NCBI GenBank assembly: GCA_964634605.1
Contig: CAZWLJ010000026.1
Coordinates: forward strand, 1 to 43,928
DNA from: UPXZ01 sp964634605
GTDB lineage: Bacteria; Bacteroidota; Bacteroidia; Bacteroidales; Paludibacteraceae
Length of the DNA stretch: 43,928 nt
Reading direction: 5' to 3'
The notes beneath the pieces were generated by a model. The model saw only the letters and a list, made by a program, of their open reading frames with translations. It was not told the DNA's origin and made no database searches. The position numbers were made by a program, and so were the translations under genes. Positions 32,238 to 39,620 of this stretch are shown here, in pieces. The first letter of the stretch is position 1, and each line of letters starts with the position of its first letter.

Positions 32238-33251
32238 ATGGAAATACTAAAAGACATATCACTCAGACCTTATAACACATTCGGGGTAGATGCGAAAGCC
32301 CGCTATTTTGCCGAATACAATTCAGAGACTGAACTGAAAGAACTTCTGCAATCGGACACCGTGAAGCAGAATAGGATTCTTCACATAGGCGGTGGAAGCA
32401 ATTTGCTGTTTCTGAATGATTTCGACGGCATCATTCTGCATTCCGGCATCAGGACAATCGAACTATTTGAAGAAAATCCGGAATCGGTTTTGCTGCGGGT
32501 TGGTTCGGGTGTGATCTGGGATGATTTTGTAGAATATTGTGTACAAAAAAACTACTACGGAGTTGAAAATCTGTCGCTTATACCGGGTGAAGTGGGTGCT
32601 TCAGCCGTTCAGAACATCGGTGCCTACGGCATGGAAGCCGGAGATACCATTGAAAAAGTCAAACTTATTGAAATAGAAACACTCCGGACACGAATTTTAA
32701 GCAACAAAGCATGTAAATACAGTTACCGAAACAGTATTTTCAAGGAAGAACTGAAAGGAAAGGCAATCATTACCCATGTATTTTTCCGGCTGAAGAAACA
32801 AGCCGTTTTTGTACTGGATTATGCCAACCTGAAAGAATCTGTACGGCAAAAAGGTGAAATCACGCTGCGCACTATCAGAAATACGGTGATAGAAATTCGT
32901 GCAAGCAAACTTCCGAATCCGTCGGTGCTTGGCAATGCCGGAAGTTTTTTCATGAACCCGGTAATCCCGAAAGCTCAGTTTGATGAATTGCTAATCACCC
33001 ACCCTGCCATGCCGCATTATACGGTATCAGATACGGAAGTAAAAATTCCGGCAGGTTGGCTCATCGAGCAGTGCAATCTGAAAGGAAAGCAATTTGAGAG
33101 TGCAGGCATTTACCACAAACAGGCACTTGTAATCGTAAACCTGGGCAATGCAACGGGCAGAGACATTGCCAGTGTGGCTTTGCTGGTTCAGAAAACGGTT
33201 AAAAATCAGTTCGGAATCGATTTAATTCCCGAGGTAAATTATATCGCCTGA
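32238..33251 (+). CDS. murB: UDP-N-acetylenolpyruvoylglucosamine reductase MurB, type I
   Basis: FAD and NADPH enzyme that makes UDP-MurNAc, the second committed step of peptidoglycan synthesis, in the cytosol. 337 residues. FAD-binding region: YNTFGVDAKARYF (12-24), HIGGGSNLLF (49-58), and IPGEVGASAVQNIGAYG (115-131). Catalytic residues: Arg164 in YRNSIF, Ser236 in GNAGSFF (proton donor) and Glu332 in PEVNY, matching Arg159, Ser229 and Glu325 of E. coli MurB. Type I because it has the extra C-terminal loop. Follows miaA by 13 bases. The gene meets the ecotin-domain gene head-on, with only 42 bases between stops and no visible terminator there. Confidence 0.95.
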   Translation: MEILKDISLRPYNTFGVDAKARYFAEYNSETELKELLQSDTVKQNRILHIGGGSNLLFLNDFDGIILHSGIRTIELFEENPESVLLRVGSGVIWDDFVEYCVQKNYYGVENLSLIPGEVGASAVQNIGAYGMEAGDTIEKVKLIEIETLRTRILSNKACKYSYRNSIFKEELKGKAIITHVFFRLKKQAVFVLDYANLKESVRQKGEITLRTIRNTVIEIRASKLPNPSVLGNAGSFFMNPVIPKAQFDELLITHPAMPHYTVSDTEVKIPAGWLIEQCNLKGKQFESAGIYHKQALVIVNLGNATGRDIASVALLVQKTVKNQFGIDLIPEVNYIA

Positions 33252-33293
33252 AAACTGCGGAGCAAGTGTAATCCGGTGTTCGATTTGAATGGA

Positions 33294-34217
33294 TTAATAC
33301 ATTTTTCCGTTCGTTTCCCATATTTTGTAGTTTACTCCAAATCCTTCGGGAGTATAGACCACTACCGGCAACCGCGAATTATACGCCACCATTCTTTTTG
33401 CTTCACCTGAGGTTTCGCCGGCTGACGAATTCAGCACTGCCTCATTCTTTCCGCTTTCCGGTTTACGCTCAGGGATAAACACCCAATATTCAAACCCATA
33501 GCCTTCCAAAATCCCGGTTTCTGTTTTTCCTTTCAGGCTGATGTTTTTGGTATGATCTTCCGTCATTCTGCAGAGAATTATTTCGGCATTGCGGTTGATT
33601 TCTTCGTTCGGTTCTAATTCGGGCAGAAAAAGCATGTGCTTGATGAAACCTGCTTTGTCGGGATAATATTTCGCATTTTCGAGCGCTTCTTCAGTTGCCA
33701 GTGTACCGTTTCCGCTTGTTGAAACAGATTTTTCCTCCCCTCCTTTCCACAAACTGTATTTCACCTGTAGAAATTGAGATGTATAAACCACAACCGGTTT
33801 CTGGCTGCTGTAGTCCGTCAATACCGATTCGCCCGTAACAAAGCGGGTTTCACGCGTTTCGTCCGGGCAAGCCATACGGGTTGAGAAGATTTCGCCGTTC
33901 GTATTGAAAAGATAATACGAATTTCCGTTTTCGAAAGTTTTCTGCAGCATCTCTCCCTGCAAACCATACCTGTTGCAGTCCACGTACAATTCTCTTCCGG
34001 GAAAAATCTCAATTTTCAGATTTTTTTCCTGTTCGTCACTCATCTTTTCGGGAAAAATGGCTCTCCGTTCAAATCCGATGATTTCGGGAAATCCGGTCAT
34101 TTTTTTCTGCATTTCGGGTGTAAAAGCTTCTTTACCTGCTGCGACGTTTTGATTTGTTTTGCATGAGAGGAATAAAATCATCGGAATGATTGCAAATATG
34201 ATACGTATCTGGTTCAT
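33294..34217 (-). CDS. Lipoprotein with two tandem ecotin domains
   Basis: Predicted inhibitor of S1-family (trypsin-like) serine proteases at the envelope surface or in the periplasm. The ATG at 34217 gives 307 residues with a lipobox LFLSC (Cys19); a TTG four codons upstream was rejected. Domain 1 (about 34-158) aligns with E. coli ecotin: ELYVDCNRYGL, FSTRMACPDE, PVVVYTSQFLQVKYSLWK. Its disulfide Cys pair is kept (Cys81, Cys117). The P1 residue, Met84 in mature E. coli ecotin, is Arg114 here, favouring trypsin-like targets. Domain 2 (about 174-302) has the same fold motifs (FIKHMLFLPEL, LEGYGFEYWVF, LPVVVYTPEGFGVNYKIW), but both Cys of the pair are gone and the reactive loop (about 248-279) is rewritten. 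Ordinary ecotin is one domain of about 142 residues without lipid. The M48 peptidase gene lies 103 bases upstream on the same strand. Confidence 0.85.
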   Translation of the reverse strand: MNQIRIIFAIIPMILFLSCKTNQNVAAGKEAFTPEMQKKMTGFPEIIGFERRAIFPEKMSDEQEKNLKIEIFPGRELYVDCNRYGLQGEMLQKTFENGNSYYLFNTNGEIFSTRMACPDETRETRFVTGESVLTDYSSQKPVVVYTSQFLQVKYSLWKGGEEKSVSTSGNGTLATEEALENAKYYPDKAGFIKHMLFLPELEPNEEINRNAEIILCRMTEDHTKNISLKGKTETGILEGYGFEYWVFIPERKPESGKNEAVLNSSAGETSGEAKRMVAYNSRLPVVVYTPEGFGVNYKIWETNGKMY

Positions 34218-34320
34218 AAGCTGGTTCAATTAAGAATTTGAGCAATGCAAACAAAATCCGTGCAAATATTCCGGCTTTGGAGTGTGCAATACCTTTTTAT
34301 TGACGTCAAACTGATTAAAA

Positions 34321-35556
34321 TTATTTATATAATTCGGGAATAAATCCCTCCTGAAGAGTCGAAGCCAGTATCTGAGCTATTTCCCTGCGGGTTAAACCCA
34401 GCAGACTCTCACCAATTTCGAATAAGAAATCGATTTCCTTTTTGAAAATGCTGTTATCCGAAAAAGCGATATTGGCCATGTACTGAAGCAGTTGAAATCT
34501 TTCAGCAGGATTCTGCTGAATTATATTGATAACGGATGATTTGAACACTTCTTCAGTACTTGTATTGCATATCTCGTTGAGGTATTCGTGAGGAAATACC
34601 GTGTAGTTGCTCAGCGACCCGATAATGCTTTCATATTCATCGTCGTTGATGCTTTTGTCCACGCAGGCCATAATTAATCCGGCAGAAGCCAGAAATTGTT
34701 TCCTGTAAGCATCCATCGGTGAAGTGCTCAGGGTTTGAAGCATAGCAATAAGTTTATCCATCTCCGCGTTGAGTTTATCGTCTGCTGTATAATCCCGTCC
34801 GTTGCTGAAATCATCGTAAATCTGCGACTCTGCAAACAGTTTAATGGCTTTTATCCTGAGGGGATTGACCGGATGAGTAAACATATTCCTGTTTTCGGTG
34901 AAATATTCAAGAATTTCTTCATTATCAGCAATATAGGCTTTGTAGTCGAAATCAATACGGTCGGTATTGAGTCCTGAAGCCATTTTGAAAAAACCCGAAA
35001 CGCATTTCTCGATGTTCGGACTGGCAATAAATCCGAAACGATCGGCCGTAAGTTCGGAAACCTTCTGCCAGAGTTCGATTTTGTGGGCCAGAATCAGGGG
35101 CATTTTTTCGGCAACCGGAAAAACGAAATTAATTAACCTCACCACACGGGCATACCGGGTTATCAGGTGACCGATTTCGTGACCCACGACGAACCGAAGT
35201 TCATCATCGTCGAACATGCTTATAAGCGCTGAATTGATGTTGATGATGTCGGCATCTTTTTCTTCAGACCTTGTGAGCGCAAAGGCATTAAGCTCGGCCG
35301 AATTGGTAATGTAGAAATCAACCGGCTTTTTGTAGTTCAGTTTGTTTATCACACTTTGAAAAAGTGCAAAAAGCTTGGGCGACATTTTTTCAGTAACCTT
35401 AAAACTATGCCCTTCCAGTATATTTTTCCATATATTCTCCTCGGGCTCATAGTTCGCTTCAGCAATGATTTTTTCCACCATTTTTCCTTCGAGCGTCTGA
35501 TACAATTTGCTTTCCAGTTCTACTTCAAGATCCACGCGGATGTCGTTGTTTTTCAT
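34321..35556 (-). CDS. M48-family metallopeptidase with TerB-like C-terminal domain
   Basis: Zinc peptidase with GHEIGH (His126, Glu127, His130) and the third ligand in SELTADRFGF (Glu168). The 411-residue protein has no signal peptide and no clear membrane helix, unlike HtpX; the hydrophobic stretch after the zinc motif (INFVFPV) is short. The C-terminal third (about 285-400) is helical with two TerB-like repeats (SAGLIMACVDKSINDDEYESIIGS and MANIAFSDNSIFKKEIDFLFEIGESLLGL); TerB-like domains are metal- or membrane-linked helical modules in several stress proteins. It is first in a two-gene run with the ecotin-domain gene. Likely a cytosolic or membrane-peripheral quality-control peptidase; target unknown. 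Confidence 0.8.
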   Translation of the reverse strand: MKNNDIRVDLEVELESKLYQTLEGKMVEKIIAEANYEPEENIWKNILEGHSFKVTEKMSPKLFALFQSVINKLNYKKPVDFYITNSAELNAFALTRSEEKDADIININSALISMFDDDELRFVVGHEIGHLITRYARVVRLINFVFPVAEKMPLILAHKIELWQKVSELTADRFGFIASPNIEKCVSGFFKMASGLNTDRIDFDYKAYIADNEEILEYFTENRNMFTHPVNPLRIKAIKLFAESQIYDDFSNGRDYTADDKLNAEMDKLIAMLQTLSTSPMDAYRKQFLASAGLIMACVDKSINDDEYESIIGSLSNYTVFPHEYLNEICNTSTEEVFKSSVINIIQQNPAERFQLLQYMANIAFSDNSIFKKEIDFLFEIGESLLGLTRREIAQILASTLQEGFIPELYK

Positions 35557-35596
35557 AATCGTTTTTTAACAGCTAATTGAAAACTTATTGAATGTT

Positions 35597-35604
35597 CAAA
35601 GATA
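35597..35604 (-). promoter_or_regulatory. Promoter -7 element of the M48 peptidase gene
   Basis: CAAAGATA reads TATCTTTG on the minus strand (TAnnTTTG), 41 bases before the start codon. The same sequence stands before the helicase gene. Confidence 0.5.
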
Positions 35605-35732
35605 AAGAAAATTACATTGAACTTGATTCAACAATTAAAATTATCGACCAAATTATCCGGTTACATTATAAAATTTCATTAAAAAAGAGAACATTATTCA
35701 TTCCGGCAAAGAAATCATTGGTAAAAAAAACT

Positions 35733-35740
35733 TACTTTTG
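35733..35740 (+). promoter_or_regulatory. Promoter -7 element of the beta-CASP gene
   Basis: TACTTTTG matches TAnnTTTG and lies inside an 80-codon in-frame extension of the downstream gene, so it supports the ATG at 35832 as start. Confidence 0.5.
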
Positions 35741-35831
35741 CTTATCGTTATACCCGGAGAGTTTTCTGCTGTTCAACCATTTTGCAGGAAACTTTTTTCA
35801 GGGAAATATTAAAGAAATAAACATACTATTT

Positions 35832-37241
35832 ATGAAAGTAAAATTTATAGGTGCATCGCGCGAGGTAACCGGAAGTAAAATACTTTTGACCACCAACGAA
35901 GGAAAAAAAATACTGCTCGACTGCGGGATGTATCAGGGAAAAGGGCTTGAAACCGACGAGCTCAACCGTATCACCGGTGTTAATCCGGCCGAACTCGATC
36001 ACATCATTCTCTCGCATGCTCATATCGATCATTCAGGACTTATACCCTACTTTTACAAGCTGGGTTTCCGTGGTTCGGTAATTTGCACTACAGCCACCCG
36101 TAATCTCTGTTCCATCATGCTCCCCGACAGCGGACACATACAGGAAGCCGATACCGAGTGGTTCAATAAAAAACGGGCAAAACAAAACCTGCCGCCTGTT
36201 AATCCGATATATGATGTCCAGGATGCCGAAGATGCTCTGAAACTGTTTATTGCAGTGGATTACAACCGCCGTTTCTATATCAACGACATAATCAATCTGA
36301 AATTCACCAATACAGGACACATGCTGGGAAGCAGCGTGGTGAACCTGGAAATCAACGAAAACGGCAGGAAAATTCACCTGGCATATACCGGCGATATCGG
36401 CAGACCACACAACCGTATTCTGAGTGGTCCTGTACCATTTCCGCAGTGCGATTACCTCATCACAGAATCCACGTACGGAAACCGGCTTCATGAAACAGAA
36501 AAGCAAACGGAAGAAGATTTTCTGAAAATCATTACCGACACCTGTGTTGTGAACAAAGGCAAGCTGATAATCCCTTCATTCGCTATCGGACGTACCCAGG
36601 AAGTGATTTTTGTGCTGAACAAGTTTTTCAACGAAGGAGTACTGCCCCGCATCAAAGTGTATGTGGACAGCCCGCTTGCCGTTAATGCCACCGATATTTT
36701 CAGAATGCACCTGGACAGTATGAACGAAGACGTAAAACGCGAGCTGAAAAATGGAGACAAAGATCCGTTTGGATTCAACAGCCTGGTATACATCAAAAAA
36801 GTGGATCAATCCAAAGAGCTGAATGAACTCCACGAACCATGTATCATCATTTCAGCATCGGGTATGGCCGAAGCCGGACGCATCAAGCATCACATAGCTA
36901 ACAACATCGATAATCCGCGCAACACAATTATGATGGTAGGCTATTGCTCACCCACATCTCTCGGTGCGCGCATTCAGGAACCCGGACTGAAAGAAATCTC
37001 CATTTTCGGGAAAATGCATGACGTGAAAGCCCGGATTACCAAAATGGAAGCATTCTCCGGACATGGCGACTACAACGAAATGAAGGATTTCCTCGAATGT
37101 CAGGATATTACGCAGGTAAAAGGCACTTTCCTGGTTCACGGAGAATATGAAGTTCAGAAGTTCTATGCTGATATTCTGAGTAAGGAGGGTTTCAAAAACA
37201 TCGAAATTCCTGCTTCGGGCAACGAATTTGAACTCAACTAG
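35832..37241 (+). CDS. Metallo-beta-lactamase/beta-CASP RNase-like protein
   Basis: Predicted RNA nuclease of the CPSF73/YSH1-like group with two zinc ions. 469 residues: beta-lactamase motif HAHIDHSG (62-69) with ligands His62, His64, Asp66 and His67; TGDIGRPHN and ESTYGNRLHE; the beta-CASP domain (about 215-350) with IIPSFAIGRTQEV; and motifs ASGMAEAGRIKHHIANN and VHGEYEVQ, with the C-terminal His ligand. Start ATG 35832 (MKVKFIGASREVTGS) fits the family; a start at 35592 would add 80 residues unlike anything in it. The following gene begins 38 bases after the stop. Prokaryotic homologues act in RNA turnover, but the exact target is not known. Confidence 0.9.
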   Translation: MKVKFIGASREVTGSKILLTTNEGKKILLDCGMYQGKGLETDELNRITGVNPAELDHIILSHAHIDHSGLIPYFYKLGFRGSVICTTATRNLCSIMLPDSGHIQEADTEWFNKKRAKQNLPPVNPIYDVQDAEDALKLFIAVDYNRRFYINDIINLKFTNTGHMLGSSVVNLEINENGRKIHLAYTGDIGRPHNRILSGPVPFPQCDYLITESTYGNRLHETEKQTEEDFLKIITDTCVVNKGKLIIPSFAIGRTQEVIFVLNKFFNEGVLPRIKVYVDSPLAVNATDIFRMHLDSMNEDVKRELKNGDKDPFGFNSLVYIKKVDQSKELNELHEPCIIISASGMAEAGRIKHHIANNIDNPRNTIMMVGYCSPTSLGARIQEPGLKEISIFGKMHDVKARITKMEAFSGHGDYNEMKDFLECQDITQVKGTFLVHGEYEVQKFYADILSKEGFKNIEIPASGNEFELN

Positions 37242-37278
37242 CAACAACAACGCAACTACAATTAACAAATTGAAAAGA

Positions 37279-38379
37279 ATGCTCAGGAAAATCATTTTAT
37301 CGGCAATACTAATTACGTCTTTACCCGTTTTTTCGCAAAGTAGCTATAAAATGCTGGTCGGAACGTATACACGAGGCACGACGAGCAAGGGTATCTATTC
37401 GCTTGAGTTTTCGGGCAAAGGTAAATTGCTTTCCCAAAAACTCCTGGCCGAAAGCGATAACCCGAGTTACCTGGCCATGTCGCCCGACCGAAAGTATGTT
37501 TACGCGGTGAATGAAACAGGGGCTGAAAGTACCGTAAGTGCTTTCGCATTCGACACAGGGAACGAAAATCTGACATTCATCAACAAAGTGAAAGCAGGCG
37601 GAGGTGATCCGTGTTTTATAACCGTTTCAGAAAAGCATGTTTTCACAGCCAACTATTCCGGTGGAAGTATTTCAGTATTCGAAAGAAAAGCCGATGGTTC
37701 GCTTAGTGAAGCCGTACAGGTTATCGTTCACCCGAAAAAGAATTTTGGCAACCGCCGTTACGGGCCCAGCAATGCCCACCAGGTCATATTTTCGCCCGAC
37801 GGTAAATACCTGATGGCCACTAATTTAGGAACAGACAGAGTATTTACTTACGCTTACCAGCCCGATGGGGGGAATGAAGTTATGGCTTACGTGGACGAAA
37901 CAGGTGTGAAAAGAGCCAGCGGACCCCGGCATCTTACGTTTAGTAAAAACGGAAAAATACTTTATCTGGTTCAGGAACTGGATGCAGGTATTACAGTATT
38001 TTCGGTCTCAGGCGAGGGTAAACTGACAGTGATACAGGAAACAACGCTGGTGACCGACAGCACTGCAAAAAACGGAGCTGCTGACATCCACCTTTCACCT
38101 GATGGCAGGTTTTTGTATGCCACCAACCGCGGTGAAGCCAACACGATAACCTGCTTTGCTGTAAAAAAAGACGGTACGCTTCGTTTCACGGAGCAGTATC
38201 CCGTGAACGGAAACGGTCCGCGAAATTTTACGGTTACTGATGATGGAAAATACCTGTTCATCGGCAACCAGAAGTCGGATAACATTTCTGTTTTCTCCAG
38301 AAACAAATGCAGCGGCAAGCTGAATCTGCTGACTAACAAAGTAGAATCCGGAGCGCCGGTATGCCTGTTGTTCTATTAA
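37279..38379 (+). CDS. Exported seven-bladed propeller, lactonase family (YbhE/Pgl-like)
   Basis: Resembles 6-phosphogluconolactonase of the YbhE type, seven-bladed beta-propeller. 366 residues from ATG 37279; an in-frame TTG 17 codons earlier overlaps the upstream gene and was rejected. Propeller repeats include YLAMSPDRKYVYAVNETG, FSPDGKYLMATNLG, HLSPDGRFLYATNRG and VTDDGKYLFIGNQ. A signal peptide (LITSLPVFSQ, cleavage near residue 20) places it in the periplasm, where the phosphorylated substrate of the pentose phosphate pathway would not be found. So real Pgl activity is doubtful; lactone, sugar or cofactor binding outside is more likely. A strong terminator follows. Confidence 0.85.
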   Translation: MLRKIILSAILITSLPVFSQSSYKMLVGTYTRGTTSKGIYSLEFSGKGKLLSQKLLAESDNPSYLAMSPDRKYVYAVNETGAESTVSAFAFDTGNENLTFINKVKAGGGDPCFITVSEKHVFTANYSGGSISVFERKADGSLSEAVQVIVHPKKNFGNRRYGPSNAHQVIFSPDGKYLMATNLGTDRVFTYAYQPDGGNEVMAYVDETGVKRASGPRHLTFSKNGKILYLVQELDAGITVFSVSGEGKLTVIQETTLVTDSTAKNGAADIHLSPDGRFLYATNRGEANTITCFAVKKDGTLRFTEQYPVNGNGPRNFTVTDDGKYLFIGNQKSDNISVFSRNKCSGKLNLLTNKVESGAPVCLLFY

Positions 38380-38404
38380 ATCATCCGGCTGCATGAAAAA
38401 TGAG

Positions 38405-38440
38405 AAACTCCCGGAATTCAACTGAATCCGGGAGTTTTTT
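38405..38440 (+). terminator. Terminator of the propeller gene, between convergent genes
   Basis: Perfect 11-bp arms, 38405-38415 (AAACTCCCGGA) and 38427-38437, then six T. The minus-strand flank is T-rich enough to terminate the efflux operon as well. Confidence 0.88.
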
Positions 38441-38463
38441 ATCTTTTTTTACCTGGTTTTCGA

Positions 38464-39585
38464 TTAAAGTGTTTCGATCCCACGTACTACAACTTGTTTG
38501 TCTTCAGGAATTTCACTCAGAATTTCGGTAAACTGACTGTCGCTTGCACCGGTTTCAACCGGAAATTTCTTCAACTGGTAATTTTTCCCTTCCTTTTTCT
38601 CCAGCAGGTAAATGAAATATTGATTATCCGCTTTCTTCACCGCACTGACCGGAAGTGCTTTTGCTGTCCTTTCGCTGACAATGACCAGAGCTTCGACAAA
38701 ACTCTGATTGACAAGCTGAATATCGCCCGTATTATCAATCCGGGCAATGCAATCGATCACTTTCGTATCGGGATTGATGGTTTTTCCGACAGTTACGAGC
38801 GTTGCACCCAAATTTCGTGAAGTGCTGCCTGAAGCCCCGAAACGTACTTTCTGACCCGTTCTGATTTTATGGATATCGGTTTCGAAAACTGAAAGCTGCA
38901 GTTGCAATCCGCTGATATTCACTATTTCCACCAGTTCATGCTGCATATCGGCATATTGACCGATGACTGCACCCGTTTTTGTGATATATCCGCTGATAGG
39001 CGAAACTACGGGAAATGAAGAATACATTTGACCGTTTTCAATTTGGACGGCATCCAGTTTCAGCGCGTTTATTTTTGCTTTAAGGGCGTTGTAGCTGGCT
39101 GTAGCAGCTTTGTAATCGCTCTGAATGGCAACAAAATCCTTCTCGGCGCCGATTTTCTCTGCCCGCAAAGCCTTTGCCCGTTCGAATTCTGTTTTTGATT
39201 TCGAATACCGGGCTGCCGATTCGGCAAAATCCTGCTGGAGGGTCAGAAATTCATTCCCCGAGAGGGTGCAAACCACCTGTCCGCTTCGAACAAAGTCACC
39301 GGTTTTGCAACGAATTGCATTCACTATCCCGGGAATCGGGGTGCTCACTTTGGCCATGGAATTAGCCGGAGCCATGATATAGCCTTTGCAATCCACTTCT
39401 TCCATAAAAGGTTGCTGCGAAGGTTTGCCCAGTTCCATCTTGTTGGTTTCAAACTGCTCAGAAGTAATTTCAGTCAGTTCCTCTTTCGGGGCATTCTCCG
39501 TCTTTTCTTTTTCGACTTTTCCGCCGCATGCAGTAAGCAGAGCCAGTGCTAAAGCAAGAATAGGTATTTTTTTAATATTTTTCAT
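38464..39585 (-). CDS. RND efflux periplasmic adaptor lipoprotein (CusB/CzcB-like)
   Basis: Membrane-fusion protein linking the inner-membrane pump to the outer-membrane channel. 373 residues, lipobox LTAC (Cys20). Segments: barrel-sandwich half-motifs (GYIMAPANSMAKVSTPIPGIVNAI and SPISGYITKTGAVIGQYADMQ) around an alpha-hairpin at about 110-180; beta-barrel domain about 220-300; membrane-proximal part to the end. No Met-rich metal site like the N-terminus of CusB is visible, so the metal is not deducible. Lies 35 bases downstream of the pump gene, in the same operon. Confidence 0.9.
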   Translation of the reverse strand: MKNIKKIPILALALALLTACGGKVEKEKTENAPKEELTEITSEQFETNKMELGKPSQQPFMEEVDCKGYIMAPANSMAKVSTPIPGIVNAIRCKTGDFVRSGQVVCTLSGNEFLTLQQDFAESAARYSKSKTEFERAKALRAEKIGAEKDFVAIQSDYKAATASYNALKAKINALKLDAVQIENGQMYSSFPVVSPISGYITKTGAVIGQYADMQHELVEIVNISGLQLQLSVFETDIHKIRTGQKVRFGASGSTSRNLGATLVTVGKTINPDTKVIDCIARIDNTGDIQLVNQSFVEALVIVSERTAKALPVSAVKKADNQYFIYLLEKKEGKNYQLKKFPVETGASDSQFTEILSEIPEDKQVVVRGIETL

Positions 39586-39620
39586 AACAGAAATGATGTT
39601 CGTTAGGTAATTGTACTGAC

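Noticed and set aside
33294..35556. M48 peptidase and ecotin as a protease-inhibitor or toxin-antitoxin pair
   Set aside because: Ecotin inhibits S1 serine proteases outside the cytoplasm; M48 is a zinc peptidase apparently inside. The motifs do not fit a toxin-antitoxin pair.
35592..35831. 80-codon N-terminal extension of the beta-CASP protein
   Set aside because: The -7 element at 35733-35740 lies in it, and the sequence there is not like the family.
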